Assembly: GCF_003418935.1 (NCBI RefSeq)
Contig: NZ_QVMT01000001.1
Span: forward strand, 846,063 to 910,062
Length of the DNA: 64,000 nucleotides
DNA from: Emticicia sp. C21
GTDB taxonomy: Bacteria; Bacteroidota; Bacteroidia; Cytophagales; Spirosomataceae
Reading direction: 5' to 3'
Part shown: in pieces, positions 40,720 through 49,386 of the stretch
How the letters are laid out: every line of letters begins with the position of its first letter
How positions within the stretch are numbered: position 1 is the stretch's first letter
Translations under genes and position numbers: made by a program
Notes under the pieces: generated by a model
Told to the model about the DNA's origin: nothing
Database searches by the model: none
Seen by the model: only the letters and a program-made list of their open reading frames with translations

Positions 40720-42267
40720 ATGAAAAAACATTTAATGCTTATCCTACTTCTTTTGACTACTGTTGTAGGTTATTCTCAAAAAAGAGACCCAAAAAGTATC
40801 AATATGCGAGGGCCTGTAGCTCCTGTTGACCTTAATTATGCTAATTATAAAAGCTACACTTTAAAACTGAATGCCCCTACTACTTTTGAGGCGATGGTTA
40901 GTCGGAATGGTGGTGCTTACAGCGCTTCATCATGGGCAGAAGATATGGTTATTTATGGTTTAAAACATGAAATTGACGGCGATTTCAAGATAACCTATAA
41001 TGTCAGCAAATTTGAATTTCTTGATTCAAAAAGTATTTCGCGTTCTCCGGCCTTTGTAATGGGAATTGAGGCCAATGTAGAAGTGAAAGACAAAGAAGGC
41101 AAGATTATCTACCAACGTTTTCAGGCGCCGAAAGTAAATACTTTTATCGTGGATAGCGACGTAAGACCTTATCAGGTTATGTATAGCGTTTTGTATACTA
41201 CATATCAGGAGCTTATCAATGACTTTACTTTATACTACCTATATGGCCCTGTATTAAAAGCACAATATGTTGATCTGAAATTGCCTAAGAAAACTGATCT
41301 GACAGATTTCAACCTTTCTACGCAGGTATTTCCGTCTATCTCAGGTGTAAGCCGCGACCAATGGCCTAATCTATTTGGTGAAGCACAAAAATATTGGGAA
41401 ACATTGTTGAAATATCAGGTAAAAGATGAAGACGACACAAAAGATGTAAGAATGGCTGCTGCCTACAACCTTGCCTTTTCGAACTTGTTATTAGGTAATA
41501 TGCCAGCCACTGAGAAATATGCAGCTATAGTAAAAGAAAACGATCGTAAGTTTTTAGGTATGGCTTCTAACCATAATATGTTAATGGATAATATCAAGGC
41601 GGTGAAAGAGTATACTACCGAATCGAAAGAAGCCAAAAATATCAGTCCTATCGCAGAAGCTCCTGTTTTACCTGAATACAAAAAATCAGCCGATGTTTTC
41701 AGATATGTGCAGATAGAAGGTGAACTACTGGATAACAAAGGCGATAAATTTGTAGGTAAAATAAAGTTGATGAATGATAACCCTCCGGTGAAAGACTATA
41801 GAAGAAGTGAGGGTGGTGCATTGACTTTAGGTGGTGTATTAAGCGCCTTCAAAACTGATAATGCCTCTGTACAAATCGAAATTGAAGGCCAGAAAAAACC
41901 CGTGAAAAGAAAAATAGACGACATTGCTCACATCAAAACCAAAGATGGCAAAACCTATAAAGTAGGTGTAGTAGGTGATGTACTTCAGGACAGCGACCGT
42001 TATGCCTTGATGGAAGAGGTGAAAATTCACCCAAGACTATCTGTTTACAACGAGGTTTTTCCGCAAAGCGATTGGGCATTGAAAAAACCAAAGGAAGAGA
42101 AATACTATCAGATTCCGGCATTGACCGCTAAAAAATCATTGAAATCATACTTCGCTGATTGTCCGGCTATGCAAAAAAGAATTGATACAGGTGAGTTTAA
42201 CTCTGTAACAGGCCAGAATTATATTAATATTTTTGAAGCCTATCTGGCTGCCTGTGTGAAGAAGTAA
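40720..42267 (+). CDS. Secreted protein of the same layout as its upstream neighbour, 515 aa
   Basis: This protein has a signal peptide (HLMLILLLLTTVVGYSQ). It has a beta-rich N-terminal half (GDFKITYNVSKFEFLDSKSI, EANVEVKDKEGKIIYQRFQA) and a helical segment with TPR character (DVRMAAAYNLAFSNLLLGNM). A beta-rich C-terminal part follows (FRYVQIEGELLDNKGDKFVG, KDGKTYKVGVVGDVLQDSDR). The order resembles the 39457 gene, which precedes it through a family C hairpin. Both are probably exported and co-transcribed. I cannot assign a family, and no partner receptor is alongside. Confidence 0.65.
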   Translation: MKKHLMLILLLLTTVVGYSQKRDPKSINMRGPVAPVDLNYANYKSYTLKLNAPTTFEAMVSRNGGAYSASSWAEDMVIYGLKHEIDGDFKITYNVSKFEFLDSKSISRSPAFVMGIEANVEVKDKEGKIIYQRFQAPKVNTFIVDSDVRPYQVMYSVLYTTYQELINDFTLYYLYGPVLKAQYVDLKLPKKTDLTDFNLSTQVFPSISGVSRDQWPNLFGEAQKYWETLLKYQVKDEDDTKDVRMAAAYNLAFSNLLLGNMPATEKYAAIVKENDRKFLGMASNHNMLMDNIKAVKEYTTESKEAKNISPIAEAPVLPEYKKSADVFRYVQIEGELLDNKGDKFVGKIKLMNDNPPVKDYRRSEGGALTLGGVLSAFKTDNASVQIEIEGQKKPVKRKIDDIAHIKTKDGKTYKVGVVGDVLQDSDRYALMEEVKIHPRLSVYNEVFPQSDWALKKPKEEKYYQIPALTAKKSLKSYFADCPAMQKRIDTGEFNSVTGQNYINIFEAYLAACVKK

Positions 42268-42375
42268 GGGTGCACCCTAAAAAAGGAAATTTTATATATG
42301 AAAGCCGGACTTGAGTCCGGCTATGCAAGCAACATATTCCTTTGTTATTTTAGCCGGCGAATTTATTCGCTGAAC
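42268..42375. repeat. Family B element, copy B2
   Basis: A short left hairpin (GGGTGCACCC), a central palindrome (AGCCGGACTTGAGTCCGGCT around 42303-42322) and a right arm with CCTTTGTTATTTTAGCC and CGAATTTATTCG form the B layout. The left hairpin differs from other copies and the central palindrome has TTGA rather than TTAA at its centre. Confidence 0.85.
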
Positions 42376-42397
42376 TTCCGAGAATTAGACAGATAGC

Positions 42398-42439
42398 AAA
42401 AATAAAACGAGAACTTTGATGGGTTCTCGTTTTATTTTT
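42398..42439 (-). terminator. Terminator between the 40720 gene and aspS
   Basis: AAAAATAAAACGAGAAC (42398-42414) pairs with its complement at 42423-42439 with an 8-nt loop, and poly-T in both directions. It lies between B2 and B3, so these repeats flank the terminator. Confidence 0.85.
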
Positions 42440-42452
42440 GCCCGAAGACAGT

Positions 42453-42533
42453 TAGTGTGTCAGCGAATAAATTCGCTGGCTAAAATAACAAAGGATTTTT
42501 ATTGCGGTGCCGACTCAAGTCGGCACGTATGTT
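42453..42533. repeat. Family B half-element, copy B3
   Basis: A single hairpin (CAGCGAATAAATTCGCTG) plus GCTAAAATAACAAAGGA and a palindrome (TGCCGACTCAAGTCGGCA) repeat half of a B element. The arm at 42454-42490 is complementary to the right arm of B2 (42339-42375) with about one mismatch, so the two would fold together around the terminator. It ends 2 bp before the aspS stop. Confidence 0.85.
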
Positions 42534-42534
42534 A

Positions 42535-44286
42535 TTACAACACCGTCTTAATCTTCAATTCATCCATTTGTTTCTGGTCAATGGTTGATGGCGAGTCAAT
42601 CATCATATCGCGGCCTGAATTGTTTTTAGGGAACGCAATAAAGTCGCGAATTGAATCTGCGCCACCGAAAATTGAACAGAGACGGTCGAAACCAAAGGCG
42701 ATACCTGCATGTGGAGGTGCACCAAATTCAAAAGCATCCATCAGGAAGCCGAATTGTTTTTTAGCTTCTTCTTCGGTAAAACCTAAGATACCAAACATCT
42801 TTTGTTGCAATGGTCTCTGGAAGATACGTACCGAGCCCCCTCCTACTTCAGTTCCGTTGATAACCATATCATAGGCATTGGCTCTTACGTTACCTAAATC
42901 TGCTGTCTCCAATAAAGGAATGTCTTCCGGTTTAGGACTAGTGAACGGGTGGTGCATAGCAAACCAGCGGTTTTCTTCTTCGCCATATTCTAATAATGGG
43001 AAGTCTAAAACCCACAACGCCTTGAATTCATCCGGCTTACGTAAACCCAGACGGCTACCCATTTCCAGGCGTAGTTCGTTTAACTGTTTACGTGTTTTAT
43101 TGGCTTCTCCGGCAAGAATCAAAATCAAGTCACCTGCTTTGGCATCAAATTTCTCAGCGATTTGTTTCAAAGCTGCTTCATCAAAGAATTTATCGAATGA
43201 TGATTTCAGAGTGCCATCAGCATTGAATCTGATATAAGCTAATCCCTTCGCTCCTACCTGTGGGCGTTTCACCCACTCCGTTATTTCATCTATTTGTTTA
43301 CGGGTATATTCTGCACAACCTGTTGCATTAATACCTACCACTAATTCAGCAGAATCGAACACAACGAAATCTTTACCTTTTACTACGTCGTTCAATTCTA
43401 CAAACTGCATTCCGAAGCGGGTATCTGGCTTATCAGAACCATATAATCGCATAGCATCAGCATAGGTCATACGTGGTACTTCAGGCATATCAATGTTTTT
43501 CACAGTCTTGAATAAATGACGAATCAAGCCCTCAAACATCTGCAGAATATCTTCCTGCTTCACAAAAGACATCTCGCAGTCTATCTGTGTAAATTCAGGC
43601 TGGCGATCCGCACGTAAGTCTTCATCACGGAAACATTTTACAATCTGGTAATATCGGTCAAAACCCGATACCATCAACAATTGCTTAAAGGTCTGTGGTG
43701 ATTGCGGTAAAGCATAAAACTCACCCGGATTCATACGGCTTGGCACCACAAAGTCTCTCGCACCCTCTGGTGTAGACTTAATCAAAACCGGAGTTTCTAC
43801 CTCAATAAAATCCTGGCCATCAAGAAAATTTCGGGTTTGTTGAGCCATTTTATGGCGCAATTGTAAGTTCTGACGAACGGCGTTACGACGTAAATCAAGG
43901 TAACGGTATTTCATACGAATATCGTCGCCACCGTCGGTTTCATCCTGAATCAGGAATGGAGGTAATTTAGCAGGGTTCAATATCTCTAAAGTAGAAACTT
44001 TAATTTCAACATCTCCTGTCAGAATTTTATCATTTTTTGATACACGCTCAATCACTTCACCCGTAGCTTGAATTACAAATTCACGGCTTAATGTACGAGC
44101 AAGAGCTATCACGTCGGCATCGCTGCTATTTTCATTTAATATTAGTTGTGTAATACCATAGCGGTCGCGAAGGTCAATATAAATAATACCACCTTTATCC
44201 CGAACAACTTGTACCCATCCGCATAAGGTAACTGTCTGATTTACATCTGCGATACGCAATTGTCCGCAGGTATGAGTTCTTAACAT
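42535..44286 (-). CDS. aspS: Aspartyl-tRNA synthetase
   Basis: This 583-aa class II synthetase charges tRNA-Asp (or tRNA-Asx) with aspartate. It has an N-terminal OB-fold anticodon-binding domain ([20 protein letters not shown]), motif 2 ([20 protein letters not shown]), the bacterial GAD insertion and motif 3 ([15 protein letters not shown]). Length and insertion fit the bacterial type. A TACTTTTG box on the minus strand (complement of 44321-44328) lies 35 bp upstream of the start and is a plausible -7 element. Whether it is discriminating cannot be read. Confidence 0.97.
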   Translation of the reverse strand: MLRTHTCGQLRIADVNQTVTLCGWVQVVRDKGGIIYIDLRDRYGITQLILNENSSDADVIALARTLSREFVIQATGEVIERVSKNDKILTGDVEIKVSTLEILNPAKLPPFLIQDETDGGDDIRMKYRYLDLRRNAVRQNLQLRHKMAQQTRNFLDGQDFIEVETPVLIKSTPEGARDFVVPSRMNPGEFYALPQSPQTFKQLLMVSGFDRYYQIVKCFRDEDLRADRQPEFTQIDCEMSFVKQEDILQMFEGLIRHLFKTVKNIDMPEVPRMTYADAMRLYGSDKPDTRFGMQFVELNDVVKGKDFVVFDSAELVVGINATGCAEYTRKQIDEITEWVKRPQVGAKGLAYIRFNADGTLKSSFDKFFDEAALKQIAEKFDAKAGDLILILAGEANKTRKQLNELRLEMGSRLGLRKPDEFKALWVLDFPLLEYGEEENRWFAMHHPFTSPKPEDIPLLETADLGNVRANAYDMVINGTEVGGGSVRIFQRPLQQKMFGILGFTEEEAKKQFGFLMDAFEFGAPPHAGIAFGFDRLCSIFGGADSIRDFIAFPKNNSGRDMMIDSPSTIDQKQMDELKIKTVL

Positions 44287-44320
44287 TACGTTTAAAGAAT
44301 TATGTTGAGCAATTTTTTTG

Positions 44321-44328
44321 CAAAAGTA
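44321..44328 (-). promoter_or_regulatory. -7 element of the aspS promoter
   Basis: TACTTTTG on the minus strand matches TAnnTTTG. The -33 TTG is not at ideal spacing, so the site is probable but incomplete. Confidence 0.5.
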
Positions 44329-44510
44329 AGCATTTTAAAGGAAAGGTTTTAGACCGTATCCAAAAATTATGGCTTTTATTCAAATACCAAATATCATCCC
44401 AATTCTACCAACTACTCACACAGGTTACCAAATACTCATTCATGCTTTCTTGGGGGTTTCTAATTGATTTATTTAGCGTTCTCAAACTCTTCTAAATCGA
44501 TTTTATTACC

Positions 44511-45140
44511 ATGAAAAAAATCTTTACCCTTTTGGCTACTTGCCTGATAGCAAGCAGTTACGCTATTGCCCAACATTCAGAGGCACTCCCTGGTACACTC
44601 AAAGCAACTACTTTAAGTGGTGTTGGTAAAAGGCCCGTTTTCTCAGACCCTGATGGGGTATTAATCAACCAGTCTTCAAGCGATGAATTATTCATTTCTA
44701 TTCCGGCAGCCGATTTCAGAAGTATCAATGACCAGGGACCAGTCAATTTCAATATTGGAGAGATAGCCGGAAATGGGAGTACAAATATGCGTCTGATAGC
44801 TCCGGCCGGGTATTTACCATATATCGTAAAGATAAATAAAATGCGGGTCTGTTTTAAAGACAATATTTTGTCGAATCTGGAGGTGAGCTTATTTGAAGTA
44901 TATCCCGACCCCAGCCTTACCGCGCTTACCACCACGACTCTAACTACCATCACTTCTTCTGGCGCTGATGCTAAGTATCGTTGTCTGGATAAAGAAGTAG
45001 GAAAAGTTTTTGACTATGCTAAATTCAGCTATTATTTACAGGCGAGACCCGTACCCAACCAAACAGATAATGGGATATGGTCGAGCAAAATTGAAGATAT
45101 GTCTTTGGTACACGTGATTTTGTTTTACAGCTATTTGTAG
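44511..45140 (+). CDS. Secreted protein of unknown function, 209 aa
   Basis: This protein has a signal peptide (KKIFTLLATCLIASSYAIAQ). The mature part is a beta-rich domain (LIAPAGYLPYIVKINKMRVC, NLEVSLFEVYPDPSLTALTT) with a Thr-rich linker. No family was recognised. A strong terminator follows about 150 bp downstream, with no gene between. Confidence 0.65.
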   Translation: MKKIFTLLATCLIASSYAIAQHSEALPGTLKATTLSGVGKRPVFSDPDGVLINQSSSDELFISIPAADFRSINDQGPVNFNIGEIAGNGSTNMRLIAPAGYLPYIVKINKMRVCFKDNILSNLEVSLFEVYPDPSLTALTTTTLTTITSSGADAKYRCLDKEVGKVFDYAKFSYYLQARPVPNQTDNGIWSSKIEDMSLVHVILFYSYL

Positions 45141-45286
45141 CATTATAGTTGCAGAAAAATCTTGAAATCGGAATAATATCCGCATGAATCTAGGCAGAAA
45201 GTAGACACATCAGGCAGATTTGTTGCCTGTTAAAAATATAATTGCTAAATTGCGAACTTTAGTCACAGCAAAACATTTTGGAATAG

Positions 45287-45317
45287 GGCTGCTCATTGAG
45301 CGGCTTTTATTTTTTTG
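45287..45317 (+). terminator. Terminator of the 44511 gene
   Basis: GGCTGCTC (45287-45294) pairs with GAGCGGCT (45298-45305) with a 3-nt loop, followed by a T-rich run. Confidence 0.8.
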
Positions 45318-45339
45318 TGACTATAAGGAGGAATTAAAT

Positions 45340-45585
45340 CTATGAGTAAACGAGCAAGGAACCTTTCTCTTGCATTCTTTTACGTTCATCTTTCATATGA
45401 TTTCTGACCACAATGCAGGCTTCAAAGCGCTCCTTAAATTCGTAGAAATGTAGAAGTTCAATGAGTTCATCCATATCTAAACTAGTTACGAATCTCGCTA
45501 AATCTTCTAAAGAAAGGCTCAATAGCAGTTTTTGGGTAGGTAATGTAAGTACATCACCTCCATTTTGTTGATGGGGGCTTGGCAT
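45340..45585 (-). CDS. Small hypothetical protein, 81 aa
   Basis: The protein is helical with a hydrophobic pattern (TQKLLLSLSLEDLARFVTSL, DMDELIELLHFYEFKERFEA, HMKDERKRMQEKGS). There is no signal peptide. It resembles small cytoplasmic adaptor proteins, but none was recognised. It sits between the terminator of the upstream gene and the LysR regulator. Confidence 0.55.
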   Translation of the reverse strand: MPSPHQQNGGDVLTLPTQKLLLSLSLEDLARFVTSLDMDELIELLHFYEFKERFEACIVVRNHMKDERKRMQEKGSLLVYS

Positions 45586-45664
45586 TATCTGGGATTCTTT
45601 AAAGTGTATATACGTAACTCATGGAATTACGCAATTGTTTAACAAACATAAATAATATTTCTGA

Positions 45665-46558
45665 CTATTTTAAACAATTATTCTTTATTACTTCATCTAC
45701 AATATCAAAAAAGCGGTTCAGTTCTTTTTCTCTACCCCGAAGCCATACCATACGCATTTCTGACTTGATACTGAGGTCAGTAAGCTCAATGTGGCGCACA
45801 TTCATACTTTGTCCACTCAAAGCTGATTTAGGTTCTATAGATACTCCGACACCCGCTTCTACCAAACGTAGTACTGTATTCGTATTACCAGATTGATAGG
45901 CAACTTTCGGAATAAAGCCATAATTCTGGCATAAGGCTTCAATACTTTCTACATACCCCGAGCTTTCACTGCGTGAGGGCAATATAAAATTCTCATCAGC
46001 TAATTGTGCCAATGAATGAAAATTTTCGTCGTTCAGCCAATGATTTTGCGGCAACAGTATCACAAAGTTTTCGGCATAAAGTGTACGTGCATTGATTTCT
46101 TTGGGTACAATCATATTAGGCCCGAAACCTACATCTATCGTTCGATTCATTAAGGCATTGATTTCATATACATTTGTCGATTCTATCAGCACCGTTTGCA
46201 TAGAAGGTATTTCTTTCTGAATCTTGGCTAAGATGGCAGGTAATAAAAATTGCATTGATGAACTTGAATGGGCTATGCGAATCTCACCTCCCTCTCCCCT
46301 GTGTATCTGTGTCGTCCGTTGGCATACTCTTTCAAAATCTTCTAAAATCCGTTTGGCCTCATCTCTGAAATACATACCTGCTTCGGTAAGCTCTACCTTT
46401 CTTTTATGACGATTGAATAATTGCACGCCCAATTCTTCTTCCAATTGCATAATCTGGCGGCTCAGGGCAGGTTGGGCAATGTATATATCTTCGGCTGTTT
46501 TTCGATAGTTCAGCCTTTCGGTCAGTTTCAGAAAATTCTCTAAGGTTCGTAAATCCAT
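45665..46558 (-). CDS. LysR-family transcriptional regulator
   Basis: This 297-aa protein starts at MDLRTLENFLKLTERL (46556-46558). The 16 upstream in-frame residues are not typical of the family. It has the N-terminal helix-turn-helix (TAEDIYIAQPALSRQIMQLE) and a LysR substrate-binding domain (HSSSSMQFLLPAILAKIQKE, GVGVSIEPKSALSG). It is divergent from the GNAT/decarboxylase operon at 46676, with a 10-bp inverted repeat in the 117-bp gap, so it most likely controls that operon. The inducer is unknown. The architecture suits an amino-acid or aromatic compound. Confidence 0.92.
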   Translation of the reverse strand: MDLRTLENFLKLTERLNYRKTAEDIYIAQPALSRQIMQLEEELGVQLFNRHKRKVELTEAGMYFRDEAKRILEDFERVCQRTTQIHRGEGGEIRIAHSSSSMQFLLPAILAKIQKEIPSMQTVLIESTNVYEINALMNRTIDVGFGPNMIVPKEINARTLYAENFVILLPQNHWLNDENFHSLAQLADENFILPSRSESSGYVESIEALCQNYGFIPKVAYQSGNTNTVLRLVEAGVGVSIEPKSALSGQSMNVRHIELTDLSIKSEMRMVWLRGREKELNRFFDIVDEVIKNNCLK

Positions 46559-46580
46559 AGTATAAATATGCAAGCAAGAA

Positions 46581-46611
46581 ATTAATTGATTCCTAAAACG
46601 CATCAATTAAT
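46581..46611. promoter_or_regulatory. LysR-type operator between divergent genes
   Basis: ATTAATTGAT (46581-46590) and ATCAATTAAT (46602-46611) are perfect complements separated by 11 nt. This is the T-N11-A layout of LysR recognition sites, and it lies between the LysR gene and the GNAT/decarboxylase operon. Confidence 0.75.
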
Positions 46612-46675
46612 CAAAATTAAGTATTTTTTGTTATCATAAATAAATATTTGCTTTGCACTACTAATCTTATGAATC

Positions 46676-47161
46676 ATGAGCGAGCTATTATCTATTATTC
46701 CCGTTATTTCCTTAACTGAAAACATCCAGATTGTACAAGCCGAATTGCAGCACGTTGATGCCGTGGCTGCGGTATTTGATGCTTACCGTCAACATTATGG
46801 ACAAGCACCAGATATTGAGGGAGCCAAACAGTTTCTGGCAGAACGAATAGCGAATAAGGAGTCCGTTATTTTTCTGGCTTTAGAAGATAATCAGCCTTTA
46901 GGATTCACACAATTATATCCGATGTTTTCATCGGTTTCCATGCGTCGCTCATGGACACTCAATGATTTATTTGTTAAAGAAACGCTCAGAAGTAAGGGCA
47001 TAGGCAAGATTCTCTTAGCTACTGCGCAGCATTTCATCCAACAACAGGGCCATAAAGGCCTATTATTAGAAACTACCCCCGATAATACTAAAGCCCAGAG
47101 TTTATACGAGCGTCTGGGTTGGGTGCGCGAGCAGAATTATTATTATTTCTGGCAGGCGTAG
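46676..47161 (+). CDS. GNAT-family N-acetyltransferase
   Basis: This 161-aa protein has the GNAT fold: acetyl-CoA loop LRSKGIGKILLATAQHF with R/QxxGxG/A, the ETTPDNTKAQSLYERLGWV segment and a C-terminal aromatic tail (YYYFWQA). An early Met in another frame at 46669 is not used. It is first in the operon with the PLP decarboxylase (22-bp gap) and divergent from LysR. It may acetylate the amine or amino acid that the decarboxylase handles. No substrate can be read from the sequence. Confidence 0.87.
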   Translation: MSELLSIIPVISLTENIQIVQAELQHVDAVAAVFDAYRQHYGQAPDIEGAKQFLAERIANKESVIFLALEDNQPLGFTQLYPMFSSVSMRRSWTLNDLFVKETLRSKGIGKILLATAQHFIQQQGHKGLLLETTPDNTKAQSLYERLGWVREQNYYYFWQA

Positions 47162-47183
47162 TACAACAAACCACAATACCGTC

Positions 47184-48605
47184 ATGGAATCTCTCCTACA
47201 AAAAGCCTTTTCCCCAGACCTTTTTCGTCAACAAGCGCACAACTTAGTTGACCAATTGGCTGATTATCTTGAACAAGCCCAAAGCGGCTCGTTAGAAATG
47301 GTTATCCCCTACAAAGACCCGGAAGAAAGCCTGGCTTTCTGGCAGGAAGATTATGAGCAAGGGCAAGGTGATGTAACTGAATTTTTCAGCAAGACTATTC
47401 AATATTCTAATCATCTGCATCATCCACGGTATATGGGGCATCAGGTGACACCACCTGTCCCTATCTCGGCATTGGCAGGTATGCTTAGCAGCATGCTCAA
47501 CAATGGCATGGCGGTTTATGAAATGGGTCTCGTTTCGAATCCACTGGAACGTATCCTTTCAGAACTATTAGCCAAAAAAATTGGGTTTGATAAAAACGGC
47601 GGTGGTTTGCTTACTTCAGGTGGTACATTAGCTAACCTAACGGCATTATTAGCCGCAAGAGCTGCCAAAACCGATGTCTGGGAAGATGGCACCAACGAAC
47701 GATTGGCAGTAATGGTATCAGAAGAAGCCCATTATTGTATCGACCGTGCCGCTCGCATTATGGGGATGGGCAACGAGGGGATTATCAAAGTACCAACCAA
47801 TGAACTACTGCAAATAAGAACCGATTTATTGGAACAATACTATCAGGAGGCCACCGACAAAGGCTTGCATGTTATAGCTATTATTGGAAGCGCCTGCTCT
47901 ACCTCTACCGGAAGTTATGATGATCTGGAAGCCATTGCTGCTTTTGCGCAAAAGCATGAACTGTGGTTTCATGCCGATGGGGCACATGGTGGCGCAGTCG
48001 TGTTCTCTGATAAATACAAATATCTGGTAAAAGGCATTAATCAAGCAGATTCGGTGGTGATAGACTGGCATAAAATGTTAATGGCACCCGCCTTGATAAC
48101 AGCTGTAATATTTAAAAGAAATGACGATGCCTTCAGAACTTTCCAACAGAAAGCCCAATACCTATGGGCCAATCAGCATTCAAAAGACTGGTTCAATTCA
48201 GGTAAACGAACTTTTGAATGTACGAAGTTAATGATGAGTGTGAAAGTATATGCGATACTAAAAGCACACGGAGAACAGATTTTTACGGATAATGTAGAAT
48301 ACCTCTACGATTTAGGAAAGCAATTTGCAACACTCTTGAAAGCCCGCCCAAACTTTGAATTAGCCCTGGAGCCGGAAAGCAATATTGTTTGCTTCCGTCT
48401 GAAATCTACATCCGGCACATTGAATGAATTAAATGCTAATATCAGAAAACGGCTTTTGGAAGAAGGTAAATTCTATATTGTGCAAACTACTTTGGGTGAT
48501 AAGCTTTATCTGAGAGTCTCTCTAATGAACCCGCTTACGACTGAAACTGATTTGATAGCTTTGTTGGATGAAGTGGAGAGGCTTGGGAAGGTTGTAGCTT
48601 CTTAA
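47184..48605 (+). CDS. PLP-dependent group II decarboxylase
   Basis: This 473-aa protein is a group II pyridoxal decarboxylase: LLTSGGTLANLTALLAARAA, the PLP-stacking His in SEEAHYC (about H183), HADGAHGG (Asp265 to PLP N1) and the Schiff-base Lys in IDWHKMLMAP (about K297). Relatives act on glutamate, aspartate, 2,4-diaminobutyrate, aromatic amino acids or sulfinoalanine. The order of the motifs is closest to the diaminobutyrate/aspartate group, but the substrate cannot be fixed. It follows a GNAT gene and is followed 45 bp later by trmN6. Confidence 0.9.
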   Translation: MESLLQKAFSPDLFRQQAHNLVDQLADYLEQAQSGSLEMVIPYKDPEESLAFWQEDYEQGQGDVTEFFSKTIQYSNHLHHPRYMGHQVTPPVPISALAGMLSSMLNNGMAVYEMGLVSNPLERILSELLAKKIGFDKNGGGLLTSGGTLANLTALLAARAAKTDVWEDGTNERLAVMVSEEAHYCIDRAARIMGMGNEGIIKVPTNELLQIRTDLLEQYYQEATDKGLHVIAIIGSACSTSTGSYDDLEAIAAFAQKHELWFHADGAHGGAVVFSDKYKYLVKGINQADSVVIDWHKMLMAPALITAVIFKRNDDAFRTFQQKAQYLWANQHSKDWFNSGKRTFECTKLMMSVKVYAILKAHGEQIFTDNVEYLYDLGKQFATLLKARPNFELALEPESNIVCFRLKSTSGTLNELNANIRKRLLEEGKFYIVQTTLGDKLYLRVSLMNPLTTETDLIALLDEVERLGKVVAS

Positions 48606-48650
48606 TTTACTCAAAAAGCCTTATCTTCGCCCCTTTTAAAGCCAAAAGGT

Positions 48651-49373
48651 GTGCCTAAATCATATTTCCAGTTCAAGCAATTCATCATAAATCAGGACAA
48701 ATGTGCTATGAAAGTATGCACTGATGCCTGTATTTTAGGTGCGTATGCTGACGTATCGAATACTCAGAAAATATTGGATATTGGCACCGGGACAGGGCTT
48801 CTCTCGTTAATGCTGGCACAAAGAAGCAAATCTACCATTGATGCGGTTGAAATAGATGATGATGCCTTTGCACAGGCAAAAGTCAATATAGCCGAAAGCG
48901 CATTTATAGATAGAATCAGCCTTTACCATCAGTCTGTACAGATTTTCAGTAGACAATATCAAGAAAATACTCCTTATGATTTAATCATTTCGAACCCACC
49001 TTTTTATCAGAATTCTCTGCAATCTCCTGATTTGCAAACCAATAAAGCCTTGCATGCCACAACACTGACATTCGATGAATTAATTGATGCGGTTATTAAT
49101 CTATTAAGCGTTGACGGAAAGTTTATTGTATTACTTCCACCCTTTGAGGCAGACCAGTTAACAGGCGTAGCTCAGAAAAAAGGTTTATATTTGTGGGATA
49201 AATTGGCGATACAACACAATCCACAGAAAGCCGTATTCAGGCATATCCTAAGCTTTGGCAGAATGCCTGTATCAGAATACACAGAAGATACGTTAGTGAT
49301 TCATCCGGAAAATTCGAATGCGTATTCGGATAAATTCCGGCAACTGTTGAGCGATTATTACACGATTTTTTAG
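48651..49373 (+). CDS. trmN6: tRNA1(Val) (adenine(37)-N6)-methyltransferase TrmN6
   Basis: This 240-aa SAM-dependent enzyme methylates A37 of tRNA1-Val. It has a GTG start with the typical PKSYFQFKQFIINQD opening, motif I LDIGTGTGLLSLMLAQ, an acidic D/E in AVEIDD and catalytic NPPF (IISNPPFYQNSLQS, N115). Length is normal. The gene is 45 bp after the decarboxylase and 13 bp before a glycosyltransferase gene, so it may share their transcript. Confidence 0.93.
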   Translation: MPKSYFQFKQFIINQDKCAMKVCTDACILGAYADVSNTQKILDIGTGTGLLSLMLAQRSKSTIDAVEIDDDAFAQAKVNIAESAFIDRISLYHQSVQIFSRQYQENTPYDLIISNPPFYQNSLQSPDLQTNKALHATTLTFDELIDAVINLLSVDGKFIVLLPPFEADQLTGVAQKKGLYLWDKLAIQHNPQKAVFRHILSFGRMPVSEYTEDTLVIHPENSNAYSDKFRQLLSDYYTIF

Positions 49374-49386
49374 AACTTTGCTCCTA

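Noticed and set aside
45342-45408. AGGAGG followed by ATG and a 21-codon frame on the + strand
   Set aside because: It looks like a Shine-Dalgarno start, but the frame is short, antisense to the 81-aa gene and without a terminator.
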